A stretch of DNA of 64,000 bases from NCBI RefSeq assembly GCF_041260155.1, contig NC_091941.1, positions 38,016,747 to 38,080,746 on the forward strand, written 5' to 3'. Positions 57,921 to 64,000 of this stretch are shown here, in pieces. This DNA comes from Ptychodera flava (lineage: Eukaryota > Hemichordata > Enteropneusta > Ptychoderidae). Numbering within the stretch: the stretch's first letter is position 1; each line of letters opens with the position of its first letter. The translations under genes and the position numbers were made by a program. The notes below the pieces were generated by a model. That model searched no databases. It saw only the letters and a list, made by a program, of their open reading frames with translations, and had not been told where the DNA came from.

Positions 57921-60900
57921 ACATTTTACATATATTTATATTTTAAATAGTCATTCTATGTTTTAGTGAAATTGTTCACATGTCAGTTGTAAGATAGGAA
58001 TTTCAAAGGTCAATCTTAATGTTTAAATACAGTACATTTTGAATGAGCTGTATTTTGAATGAGCTGTGAATGTATTTCACACTTTCTCTGCTTAACCAGA
58101 TGTCCTGAACTGTTGTACAGAAATGGATGTCAATCATAAATATCAAAGAGGAAAAAGCAGTGAATCAAAAACTTTGATGGGTGTTAAGACTTGCCAACCA
58201 TCCAATTAAATCTACTGAGGAGCCATAGAGAGCTTTTTTAGCCAAATCTGATGTGTACAGTGTCTGAGAGGACCTTTTCTTGTGTAACATTGAAACCATA
58301 AAAGCACAGCTAATAATGACAAAAACTGCCTTTTTTAACTGTTATTTTGTTTCATAAAAAAGCATCTTTCTACAGAAAACCTATGAAACAAAGGAAAATA
58401 ATTGCATCAATGAGAAGGAAAGATATCTTGTCATTTTTCTATCTCTAAAATAAGTCACTGTATCAAATATATATTGTGAAATATTTGTGCATGTTGCTTT
58501 CTCATACTGAATTCTCACAGAGAGAACAGAAAAGTATCAGGAATTTGTCATCCTTTTCATATGAAATGCAGATTTCATAATGGTACACTTTCACTTAGCA
58601 AACATCAAGATATCTCTGAAAGTATGGCGCCCGAAGGGCGCGCCAAAAAATATGAAACATCCTGATATCTCTGATATATATGCCTTGTATATTAAAGTCA
58701 TGCACCTGAAGGGCATGCTGAAAGATGTATGATATATTAAAGTAATGAGCTTGAAGAGCACGCTGAAAAATATTGAACATACAGATATCTCTGATGTTTA
58801 AGTTGGGCATGCTGAAAAATATGACTGATTATTAAAGTTACGCGCCCGAAGGGCGCGCCAAAAAATACAACTGAATGATGAATTTTGTGGCTGACACTAG
58901 CATTTTAGGCAATGATGAGCCTGTGTCAAAATTCAACAAGTCTTTGACAATGACATAGTCCCCACTTGTAATAGGAGTATTAGTCTTGAGGGGGCAGGGA
59001 AATGAGGTCATTAAGAAGTATCACTAAAGTGTATATGTTCAGATCTATGGACGCATAGGTCTATGTCATTGTTCCCAATTTGAAACAAGAGGCATGTCTA
59101 AGTTCTGGTTCTAAATCGGGAAAAAAGATCAAACCTCTAGCTGTATTGGCCAGCCAAGAAATACATATGTGCATAATAAATGAGGTACAAGATGTGACAT
59201 CTTAAGGTCTATTATCCTATCAAAATTGAAGCGTAAAGAACTTGTGATTACTGAGTTATGCATATATACATATTCAAGGTCTAAGGTCATCAAGGTCACG
59301 TGACATTTTGAAAAAAAACATTGTATTGCTAATTAATCCATATATGCCAAAATTCAGACCTCTAGCTCTATTGGCTTGCCCACAATTATATATGGGCATA
59401 TTAACGAGGTAAAGCATGTGTTGTCATAAGGTCTCCCATCCTACTAAATATAAAGGACATAGCACTTGTGGTTACTTATTTATTGACATAATCGTGTATT
59501 TTAGGTAAAAGGTTATCGAGGTCACATGACATTTTGTCAAAAAATTTCTATCCTATAGTCTATCCCTATATACTAAAATCATACATTTACCTCTATTGGC
59601 TTGTTCAAAATTAGATATGCACATAATGAATCAGGTACAATATGTGGCGTCATAAGGTGTCCCATCATACCAAATGTGAAGGGTGTAGCACTTGTGGTTC
59701 CTGAGTTATGGACAAATATGTATATTTGGGGTCAAAGGTCACCGAGGTCACGTGACATTTTGTCAAAAAAATTGTATTGCTAAGTTATCCCTACATACCA
59801 AAAATCAGACCTCTAGCTCTATTGGCTCGCTCAAAAATTAGATATGCACATAATTAATGAGGAACAATATGTGGCGTCATAAGGTGTCCCATCATACCAT
59901 ATATGAAGGGTGTAGCACTTGTGGTTACTGAGTTATGGACAAATATGTATATTTGAGGTCAAAGGTCACCAAGGTCACGTGACATTTTGTCGAAAAAAAT
60001 TGTATTGCTAAGTTATGCCTATATACCAAAAATCAGACCTCTAGCTCTATTCGCTCACTCAAAATTAGATATGTGCATAATTAATGAGGTACAATATGTG
60101 GCGTCATAAGTTGTCCCATCATACCAAATATGAAGGGTGTAGCATTTGTGGTTACTGAGTTTTGGACAAATATGTATATTTGAGGTCAAAGGTCATTGAG
60201 GTCACATTACATTTTTCAAAATAATTGTATTGCTAAGTTATCCCTACATACCAAAAATCAGACCTCTAGCTCTTTTGGCTCGCTCAAAATTACATATGCA
60301 CATAATTAACGAGGTACAATATGTGGCGTCATAAGGTGTCCCATCATACCAAATATGAAGAGTGTAGCACTTGTGGTTACTGAGTTATGCACAAATATGT
60401 ATATTTGAGGTCAAAGGTCATTGAGATCACTTGACATTTTGTCAAAAAAATTGTATTGCTAAGTTATCCCTACATACCAAAAATCAGACCTCTGGCTCTA
60501 TTGGCTCGCTCAAAATTAGATATGCACATAATTAATGAGGTACAATATGTGGTGTCATAAGGTGTCCCCATCACACCAAATATGAAGGGTGTAGCATTAG
60601 TGATTACTGAGTTATGGACAAATATGTATATTTGAGGTTAAAGGTCACCAAGGTCACGTGACATTTTGTCAAAAAAATTGTATTGCTAAGTTATCCATAT
60701 ATACCAAAAATCAGACCTCTAGCTCTATTGGCTCGCTCAAAATTAGATATGCACATAATTAATGAGGTACAATATGTGGCGTCATAGGGTGTCCCATCAT
60801 ACCATATATGAAAGGTTTACCACTTGTGGTTACTGAGTTATGGACAAATATGTATATTCGAGGTCAAAGGTCACTAAGGTCACATGACATTTTGTCAAAG

Positions 60901-63779
60901 TGTCTGAGATATCTGCGTGAACGGATGGACTCACGGACTGACATGACCCAATCTATGAGCCCACTGGACTGTATCTGTGGGGACTAAAAACTGTGTCACT
61001 GCATCCTTTTTGCAATATGAATACGATGAGAAACTAAATTTTTATTTATCTTGGCCTTATACATGGGAGCCTATGTACTGCCTTATAGATGGGAGTCTAT
61101 GGACTGCCTTATACATGGGAGTCTATGGACTTCCTTATACATGGGAGTCTATGGTCTGCCTTATACATGGGAGTCTATGGACTGCCTTATACATAGGAGT
61201 CTATGGTCTGCCTTATACATGGGAGTCTATGGTCTGCCTTATACATGGGAGTCTATGGAGGTGAAAACTAAAAAGTCCTCTACCACGGCCAAATTTGATC
61301 GCATTGTGAAACAAATCGACGTGCATCTGTATGAGGTATGGTACTATCCTTGTACCAAGTTTGAACGAAATCGCTAAAGGCGTCTCTGAGGTATCTGCGT
61401 GAACGGACGGACGGACGGACGGACGGACATGACCAAACCTATAAGTCCCCCCAGACGGTGTCCGTGGGGACTAATAAACCATTTATTTTATTTACTTCGA
61501 TCAGTAAGAGCATGAAGAAAGGAGAGAAAATGATAGAGAAAACAGTGTGAAAATCTCAGTAATACTTTATGGGTCGCCTGTGCTTATACATGGGAATCTA
61601 TGGACTGCCTTATACATGGGGGTCTATGGAGGTGAAAACTAGTGTGAAAATCTCAGTAATACTTTATGGGTCGCCTGTGCTTATACATGGGAGTCTATGG
61701 ACTGCCTTATACATGGGGGTCTATGGAGGTGAAAACTAAAAAGTCCTCTAACATGGCCAAATTTGATCGCATTGTGAAACAAATCGACGTGCATCTGTAT
61801 GAGGTAGGGTACTATCCTTGAACCAAGTTTGAACAAAATCACTCCAGGCGTCTATGAGATATCTGCGTGAACGGACGGACGCACAGACGCACGCACGCAC
61901 GCACGCACGCACACACGGACGCACGGACGGACGCACGGACATGACCAAACCTATAAGTCCCCCCGGACGGTGTCCGTGGGGACTAAAAACACACTGACCC
62001 CCCCCCTATTGGGCATTTCAAAAACATGGTGACCCCCCCTATCACCAAAGTCAAAAACAGGGTGACCCCCCCATGAATCCACCGCCCCCCCCCCCCCCCC
62101 CCAGGCTGAAGAAACTGACCAGTCCCTAAAAATGGCAAAAATTGCCCAAAAAATACAAAATTGCAGATTTCATCATTATTTTGATGCATTGTAAATAAGA
62201 TAACCCCTACAAACCTGTGTATCAAATATCAAAGCTATCAGATGAGCAGTTTTTGAGAGACAAATTTTTTGATCAAAAATGGCAAAAATTGCCCCAAAAT
62301 TACAAAATTGCAGATTTTATCATAATTTTGATGCTTGAATTTCAGTTCATCACTAAAAAACCTGTATACCGAATATCAATGCTGTCAAACAAGCGGTTTT
62401 GATGAAATAACTTTTTGACCAAAAATAACAAAAAATTCCTTAAATATACAAATTTGCATATCTCACAACAATGTACGAAATCTAAGTTAGGTCATCCCTT
62501 GGGACCTGTATACCAAATGTCAAAGCTGTCAGACAAGCGGTTTTGATGAAATAACTTTTTGACCAAAAATGACCAAAAAATTCCTTAAAAATACAAATTT
62601 GCATATTTCATCACAATGTGAACAAATCTTAATTAGGTCATCCCTAGAGACCTGTATACCAAATATCAGGCTGTCTGACCAGCAGTTATGAAGAAGAAGA
62701 TTTTTTACAAAAAACGCCTTTTTTGAGCTAATTTGCATATTTCAACAATATCAAAAAACAAAAAAATAGTTTCTCATGATCATATTTTTCATCTACACAA
62801 CAAATATCACATCAGCAAGTACTGTGGTTCTCAAGATATTTGAGTGGACAGACACCCTCACAAACGGACATACATACATACAGACTGACATTAGACGCCG
62901 GACGGATACCCATCCCAATAGCTTCTATAGACTGTAGTCTATAGTAGCTAAAAGAAGTGACAAACCCTTGTATCTAGAAACCATATTTCACAAATAATGA
63001 CAAGTCCCTGTGATTCAGAAACCTATATTTGGACTACAGATGTTTACAGATGCAACTGTGCATCAATACATTAGACGAACAAGATGATTGAAAAACAGAG
63101 TTGAAAAGCATTGGGCTGTCAATCTGAGCCTGTAATGGCCTGAAAAGACTGAAACACTGCTGTCCAACAACTTAAGATAATGTTTGCTCACTCACAGTAA
63201 CAGGACCTTGGCTTACCCCATTAGAGTCATCAATATTTCTGCCACGTTTTTCACAGCTTTGCAGAAAAGAGTGTAAATTCAAAGGGGCTAGAAAGATTTT
63301 AATTTGGTGGTGGTAGTTTTGAACTGAAAAAATGTACTAACTTATAAAGCCCTAGGTATTCTACATAATGTTAAGTCTGGCAAACTTAAATTTTCAATCT
63401 TTAGATGGGAAATATATGGCTTGGTGTAACAATATAGAAATTATACAATGAATTCAAATGGAAGAATTATAACTTTCTTTCCAGTCTATCAACTTTTACT
63501 ATGCAGCAGGAACAATATCAGAGTGCTGTTATTTATGAGAATATCTACCAATGTAATAGTTACCTTCACAAACTGGTCTTGGTTGACCGGGAGCTCTCTG
63601 AGTTCCAGGTATCTCTCGTCCCTCCTTATCTACACACCAACAACGACCACTACTTCTTTGGCATTGCATAGGTTCAAACTCACCATTTACATCACAACTG
63701 GGAATATATCCACCATCCTCAGCATTGTTGAGGGCTTCTGAATGACGTCTTCTACACAGTGGAACTTCTGGTTCATTTT
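33402..63779 (-). CDS. PAPLN-like: Papilin-like matrix protein, 3' portion
   Basis: Ten exons on the minus strand encode about 890 C-terminal residues; the N-terminus lies beyond 64000. Domain order is: four thyroglobulin type-1 domains (each with a CWCV core), one exon with six CC repeats (GCCPDG type), three I-set Ig domains (the third split over two exons), then a PLAC domain and stop. Three Ig domains followed by PLAC is the end of papilin. Papilin is a secreted basement-membrane glycoprotein related to ADAMTS-like proteins. The thyroglobulin modules are unusual, since the papilins I know carry Kunitz domains upstream of the Ig block; thyroglobulin modules often inhibit cysteine proteases. 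All introns are phase 1, typical of shuffled extracellular modules. The gene may be a papilin orthologue or a lineage-specific mosaic. No Kunitz or thrombospondin exon is visible here. Confidence 0.85.
34068..35503 (+). mobile_element. TAGTCCCCAC-type element with 149-bp-like units
   Basis: It starts CAGTCCCCGCTTG after an AACAAGTCATCGTTGATGACA hairpin. It ends with GGACGGACG-type runs, 'gacccaatctataagtccc' and GGAGACTA. The interior is five or six units with 'ttgtgccaagtttgaacaaaat', 'atggttcaaagacatgaaaa' and 'catattggatcgtatcgc'. It lies in the last intron of the papilin-like gene. Frames across the units are spurious. Confidence 0.7.
35504..37830. other. Intron sequence without recognised elements
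   Basis: This is the remainder of the 4.3-kb intron before the PLAC exon. It is AT-rich, and I recognise no exon, inverted repeat or tandem repeat. Confidence 0.4.
37834..37923 (-). CDS. PAPLN-like: Papilin-like exon: Ig domain 3, second part
   Basis: A 90-base exon after TTCACAG and before GTAAGT, encoding [18 protein letters not shown] and the final strand. It completes the third Ig domain. Confidence 0.85.
38183..38362 (-). CDS. PAPLN-like: Papilin-like exon: Ig domain 3, first part
   Basis: A 180-base exon after TTACAG and before GTAGGT. It contains [16 protein letters not shown] up to the strand GDLQIK. The second cysteine lies in the next exon, so this Ig fold is interrupted by a phase 1 intron. 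Confidence 0.85.
38586..40548. mobile_element. Inverted-repeat element with HindIII-site-rich ends
   Basis: The left end CTACACGTGCGATTGTGCA is matched at the right end by TGCACAATCGCGTGTGTAG. Inside both ends are further inverted segments (TAGTCCAAGCTT, GCTTGGCGG) and many AAGCTT motifs. It is about 1.96 kb long and lies in a papilin-like intron. No transposase frame is evident. A clear target duplication could not be fixed. Confidence 0.7.
40908..42450 (+). repeat. Long interspersed repeat, copy 2
   Basis: It is collinear with 7736-9397 from ATACCGTCAAGGA to CCAAATGTGAGCTAA. It has small indels and a shorter TACA microsatellite (about 42318-42388). It lies in a papilin-like intron, in the same orientation as copy 1 and opposite to the gene. 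Confidence 0.8.
42451..43405. other. Intron sequence with a CAT microsatellite
   Basis: AT-rich intron. About 42460-42960 holds diffuse copies of an old repeat ('gctaaatgac-ttca', 'tgtaca-caa'). A pure CAT run lies at 43298-43335. No exon is seen. Confidence 0.5.
43410..43685 (-). CDS. PAPLN-like: Papilin-like exon: Ig domain 2
   Basis: A 276-base exon after GAACAG and before GTCAGT. Signature residues are [14 protein letters not shown] and [14 protein letters not shown]. Confidence 0.9.
44602..44886 (-). CDS. PAPLN-like: Papilin-like exon: Ig domain 1
   Basis: A 285-base exon after TTCGCAG and before GTAAGT. The I-set Ig signature is complete: [14 protein letters not shown] and [14 protein letters not shown]. 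An inserted repeat block starts only about 55 bases upstream of its acceptor. Confidence 0.9.
44942..47062. mobile_element. TGGACACCGTGG-ended element containing copy IV
   Basis: TGGACACCGTGG at 44942-44953 is repeated exactly in reverse complement at 47051-47062. The right end also has its own hairpin (GGTGCTTCGCACC). Between them lie five or six 225-bp units, a 26-bp minisatellite (46376-46560) and the fixed TAGTCCCCAC-family 3' end closing GGGGACTA at 46766. The family's 5' end is missing, so the outer element seems to have captured, or been built from, a truncated copy. Confidence 0.6.
47978..48535. mobile_element. Nested element with AAGTCGTTTCGGCC arms
   Basis: The left arm, with CAACAAGTCGTTTCGGCC and further CGTTTCGGC copies, is inverted at the right as GGCCGAAACGACTTGG. 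The arms are about 100-120 bp long and start near CCAGACGG on the left and end near CCATCCAGA on the right. No reading frame is convincing. Confidence 0.65.
48720..48935. repeat. Inverted repeat within the hAT-like element
   Basis: 'gcaacatttctgtcaatcac' near 48729 is matched in reverse complement by 'gtgattgacagaaatgtgttgc' near 48900, giving a stem of about 23 bp. Confidence 0.65.
49083..49480 (+). repeat. Remainder of split dispersed repeat
   Basis: It continues the dispersed 'gaccaaaaatgac' family after the hAT-like insertion, with 'accaaatatgagctaa', 'caaagctgtctgacctgc' and a final short 'gacggacgatgg' tail. Confidence 0.6.
49745..50557 (-). CDS. PAPLN-like: Papilin-like exon: six GCCPDG-type repeats
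   Basis: An 813-base exon (271 codons), phase 1 to 1, after CTCACAG and before GTAGAG. An acidic lead-in is followed by six cysteine repeats of the form C-x4-YGCC-x(n)-GCP joined by Glu-rich linkers. Repeats 2-4 are practically identical over 43 residues (129 bp) and share most of that unit with repeat 1, while repeats 5 and 6 have diverged ([22 protein letters not shown]). Such GCC-DG modules occur in papilin-type matrix proteins. The near-identity implies recent unequal exchange or gene conversion. Confidence 0.85.
50558..51145. other. Intron sequence with weak repeats
   Basis: Segments such as 'gtaccaagtttcat' recur at about 120-130-base intervals, suggesting an old dispersed repeat. No exon is seen. 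Confidence 0.4.
51150..52213 (+). repeat. 149-bp tandem units with TAGTCCCCAC-family 3' end
   Basis: About seven units share 'gcatatgtatgacataggtc', 'ccttgtaccaactttgaat', 'gagttatggctctgtacatg' and 'catattggatcatat'. The motif 'gacatagg' recurs at 51631, 51781 and 51929. The block ends with 'gcgtgaacggacgg', 'catgaccaaacctacaagt' and GGGGACTA. It is a close relative of 34068-35503. Minus-strand frames through it are spurious. Confidence 0.75.
52214..52925. other. Intron sequence, nothing recognised
   Basis: AT-rich intron before the fourth thyroglobulin exon. No repeat end or exon is seen. Confidence 0.4.
52931..53158 (-). CDS. PAPLN-like: Papilin-like exon: thyroglobulin type-1 domain 4
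   Basis: A 228-base exon after TTGACAG and before GTACGA. It contains [27 protein letters not shown] and [14 protein letters not shown]. It is the most diverged of the four. Confidence 0.85.
53595..53813 (-). CDS. PAPLN-like: Papilin-like exon: thyroglobulin type-1 domain 3
   Basis: A 219-base exon after TTGCAG and before GTAAGT. It contains [24 protein letters not shown] and [14 protein letters not shown]. It is closely similar to domain 2 at its start (RDTECR). Confidence 0.85.
54062..54385. repeat. 323-bp near-perfect palindrome
   Basis: The left arm starts AGGACGAAGTCGGCC and the right arm ends GGCCGACTTTGTCCCT. The two arms meet without a loop at TTAATGGTCATGACCATTAA, with the centre between 54223 and 54224. 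Arms of about 160 bp differ at a modest number of sites and small indels. It lies in a papilin-like intron, between thyroglobulin exons 2 and 3. It is probably a foldback (snap-back) MITE. Confidence 0.85.
54821..55033 (-). CDS. PAPLN-like: Papilin-like exon: thyroglobulin type-1 domain 2
   Basis: A 213-base exon after CTATAG and before GTATGA. It contains [24 protein letters not shown] and [14 protein letters not shown]. The preceding 8.5-kb intron contains the Crypton copy and a 4.5-kb element. Confidence 0.85.
55201..55344. repeat. 144-bp GC-rich imperfect palindrome
   Basis: Arms run from GGTATAATAATCTTTAC inward and mirror GTAAAGGTTTTATCATATACC at the right. The inner part (TTTTGCGGACC, GTACGGCG, GGGCCC) is strongly GC-rich, in contrast with the AT-rich surroundings. 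The centre is near 55272. Confidence 0.85.
55819..57231 (-). pseudogene. Crypton-type tyrosine recombinase, one in-frame stop
   Basis: The frame starts with ATG at 57231 ([14 protein letters not shown]) and runs to the stop at 55819-55821, interrupted once by TGA at 57063-57061. After it, the frame continues without shift and reaches Met at 56919, followed by 366 open codons. The product belongs to the Crypton/DUF3504 group, seen in [29 protein letters not shown] and [12 protein letters not shown]. Counting from the Met at 56919, the catalytic set of a tyrosine recombinase is present: Arg at about 105-107, HSVR at 232-235, GHKN with His258, and Tyr267. The C-terminal 90 residues are basic and Ser/Pro-rich. 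Only the stop argues against activity, so the copy is young or recently inactivated. It lies in a papilin-like intron, in the gene's own orientation. Confidence 0.85.
57821..57917 (+). repeat. (AT)n microsatellite
   Basis: Nearly pure TA dinucleotides over about 95 bases with one TATT interruption; able to form cruciform structure. Confidence 0.95.
57918..58615. other. Unremarkable interior of the Harbinger-like element
   Basis: AT-rich sequence without repeat structure or exon. A short direct repeat 'tgaatgagctgt' occurs near 58040-58065. Confidence 0.4.
58617..58865 (+). repeat. Tandem repeat with GCGCCCGAAGGGCGC hairpins
   Basis: About four units of 55-75 bases with 'attaaagt-atgc', a hairpin of the form GCGCCC-GAA-GGGCGC (perfect in the first and last units, mutated in the middle ones) and 'caaaaaata'. 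'gatatctctgat' lies between units. Confidence 0.7.
58956..61473 (+). mobile_element. TAGTCCCCAC composite element, copy III
   Basis: It starts TAGTCCCCACTTG after AACAAGTCTTTGACAATGACA and has the same order as copy I. About eight 225-bp units (to about 60900) are followed by the 26-bp minisatellite (61054-61260), 'gccaaatttgatcgcattg', a GGAC run and a terminal hairpin ending GTGGGGACTA at 61473. The terminal GTGGGGACTA is the reverse complement of the starting TAGTCCCCAC. Confidence 0.8.
61550..61986 (+). repeat. Partial duplication of the TAGTCCCCAC 3' end
   Basis: Two direct copies of a segment of roughly 100 bases ('agtgtgaaaatctcagtaat', 'gggtcgcctgtgcttatac', 26-bp minisatellite units) are followed by the family 3' end, with GCAC/GGAC runs and GTGGGGACTA. 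Confidence 0.75.
62130..62955 (+). repeat. Dispersed 'gaccaaaaatgac' repeat array
   Basis: Four or five loose units with 'aaaatggcaaaaattgcc', 'gtataccaaatatcaaagctgtc' and 'gaccaaaaat' end in 'catacatacatacagac'. This is the same family as at 7.7, 23.6, 40.9 and 49.1 kb. Confidence 0.65.
62956..63560. other. Intron sequence, nothing recognised
   Basis: AT-rich intron sequence downstream of the first thyroglobulin exon of the window. No feature is supported. Confidence 0.4.
63564..63779 (-). CDS. PAPLN-like: Papilin-like exon: thyroglobulin type-1 domain 1
   Basis: A 216-base exon, phase 1 to 1, between GTAACAG and GTAACT. It shows [22 protein letters not shown] and [14 protein letters not shown], with the six cysteines of a type-1 module. 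It is the first exon of the gene inside the window. Confidence 0.85.
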
Positions 63780-64000
63780 CTGTTACAGAAATAAAATCTC
63801 TTATTTGTTAATCTGACAATAAATTAATGCGATTACAGTGAATTTCTAGGACTAAAATCACACCTAAATTGCTTTGCTAAACTGGTCTTGTTTCCAAGTC
63901 TATAGCAGATTACCAGTAGTTTTCCTCTCCCCATATTTCTGTCAATGCATATTGAAGTGCACTAGTGAAAACTCCAACTGGGTCAGTGACAAAGGTCTAT
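63780..64000. other. PAPLN-like: Papilin-like intron reaching the window edge
   Basis: Sequence upstream (minus strand) of the first visible papilin-like exon. No further exon is seen, and the gene continues beyond the window because that exon begins in phase 1. Confidence 0.5.

Larger units (their letters stand above)
57633..62126. mobile_element. Harbinger-like element, copy 3 (4.5 kb, nested)
   Basis: The left end GGGACTGGTCAGTTTCTTCG and the right end, its reverse complement with one change beyond 20 bp, are followed by G and C runs with repeated 'gggtgacccccc'. TAA flanks both sides (57630-57632 and 62127-62129). The interior contains an (AT)n tract, a hairpin-bearing tandem repeat and a full TAGTCCCCAC element (58956-61473) plus a partial copy. 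No transposase frame is seen, so most of its length is passenger sequence. Confidence 0.8.

Overview
This is eukaryotic nuclear DNA: protein-coding segments are short exons with GT-AG borders, separated by AT-rich introns crowded with transposons, minisatellites and microsatellites. The domain content (a KY/hillarin-type transglutaminase-like protein, a papilin-like matrix protein that also carries thyroglobulin type-1 modules, and a Crypton-type tyrosine recombinase) fits a marine invertebrate, plausibly a non-vertebrate deuterostome such as a hemichordate, amphioxus or echinoderm. The phylum is an inference from gene content and repeat style.

Layout. 1-7 kb: no convincing host gene; old repeats and a 2.8 kb element with terminal inverted repeats of about 550 bp (3171-5958). 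7.0-7.3 kb: an uninterrupted 93-codon frame that looks like a secreted four-cysteine peptide. 7.7-9.4 kb: a long interspersed repeat ending in a TACA microsatellite. 9.87-12.84 kb, minus strand: a small multi-exon gene for a secreted cysteine-rich protein, with TATA box, signal-peptide exon and three further exons whose phases all agree; its 3' end was not found. 16.15-23.45 kb, plus strand: a complete four-exon KY-type gene (1072 residues by my splice model), with a Harbinger-like element in intron 1 and a seven-fold tandem array of its own exon-2 splice donor in intron 2. 23.5-32 kb: intergenic repeats, including a second Harbinger-like element, tRNA-like sequences, inverted arrays of a short AT-rich motif and a large composite element.

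33.4-63.8 kb, minus strand: the 3' part of a papilin-like gene. Ten exons were placed to the base. In transcription order they encode four thyroglobulin type-1 domains, a six-fold cysteine repeat exon (GCCPDG type), three Ig domains and a C-terminal PLAC domain with the stop codon. Every intron is phase 1. The 5' part lies beyond the right edge. The introns hold most of the mobile DNA: a Crypton copy with one in-frame stop, a 323-bp near-perfect palindrome, a GC-rich palindrome, several inverted-repeat elements nested in each other, and repeat arrays of about 225 and 149 bp.

The three host genes appear independent. Two encode secreted or extracellular proteins. The KY protein is probably cytoplasmic, possibly membrane- or cytoskeleton-associated. 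The most unusual signals are the tandemly copied splice donor, the Cys-to-Ser change at the predicted KY active site, the dispersed 225-bp repeats carrying nuclear-receptor-like DR1 sites and E-boxes, and a set of G-tract-ended elements with 3-bp TWA target duplications.
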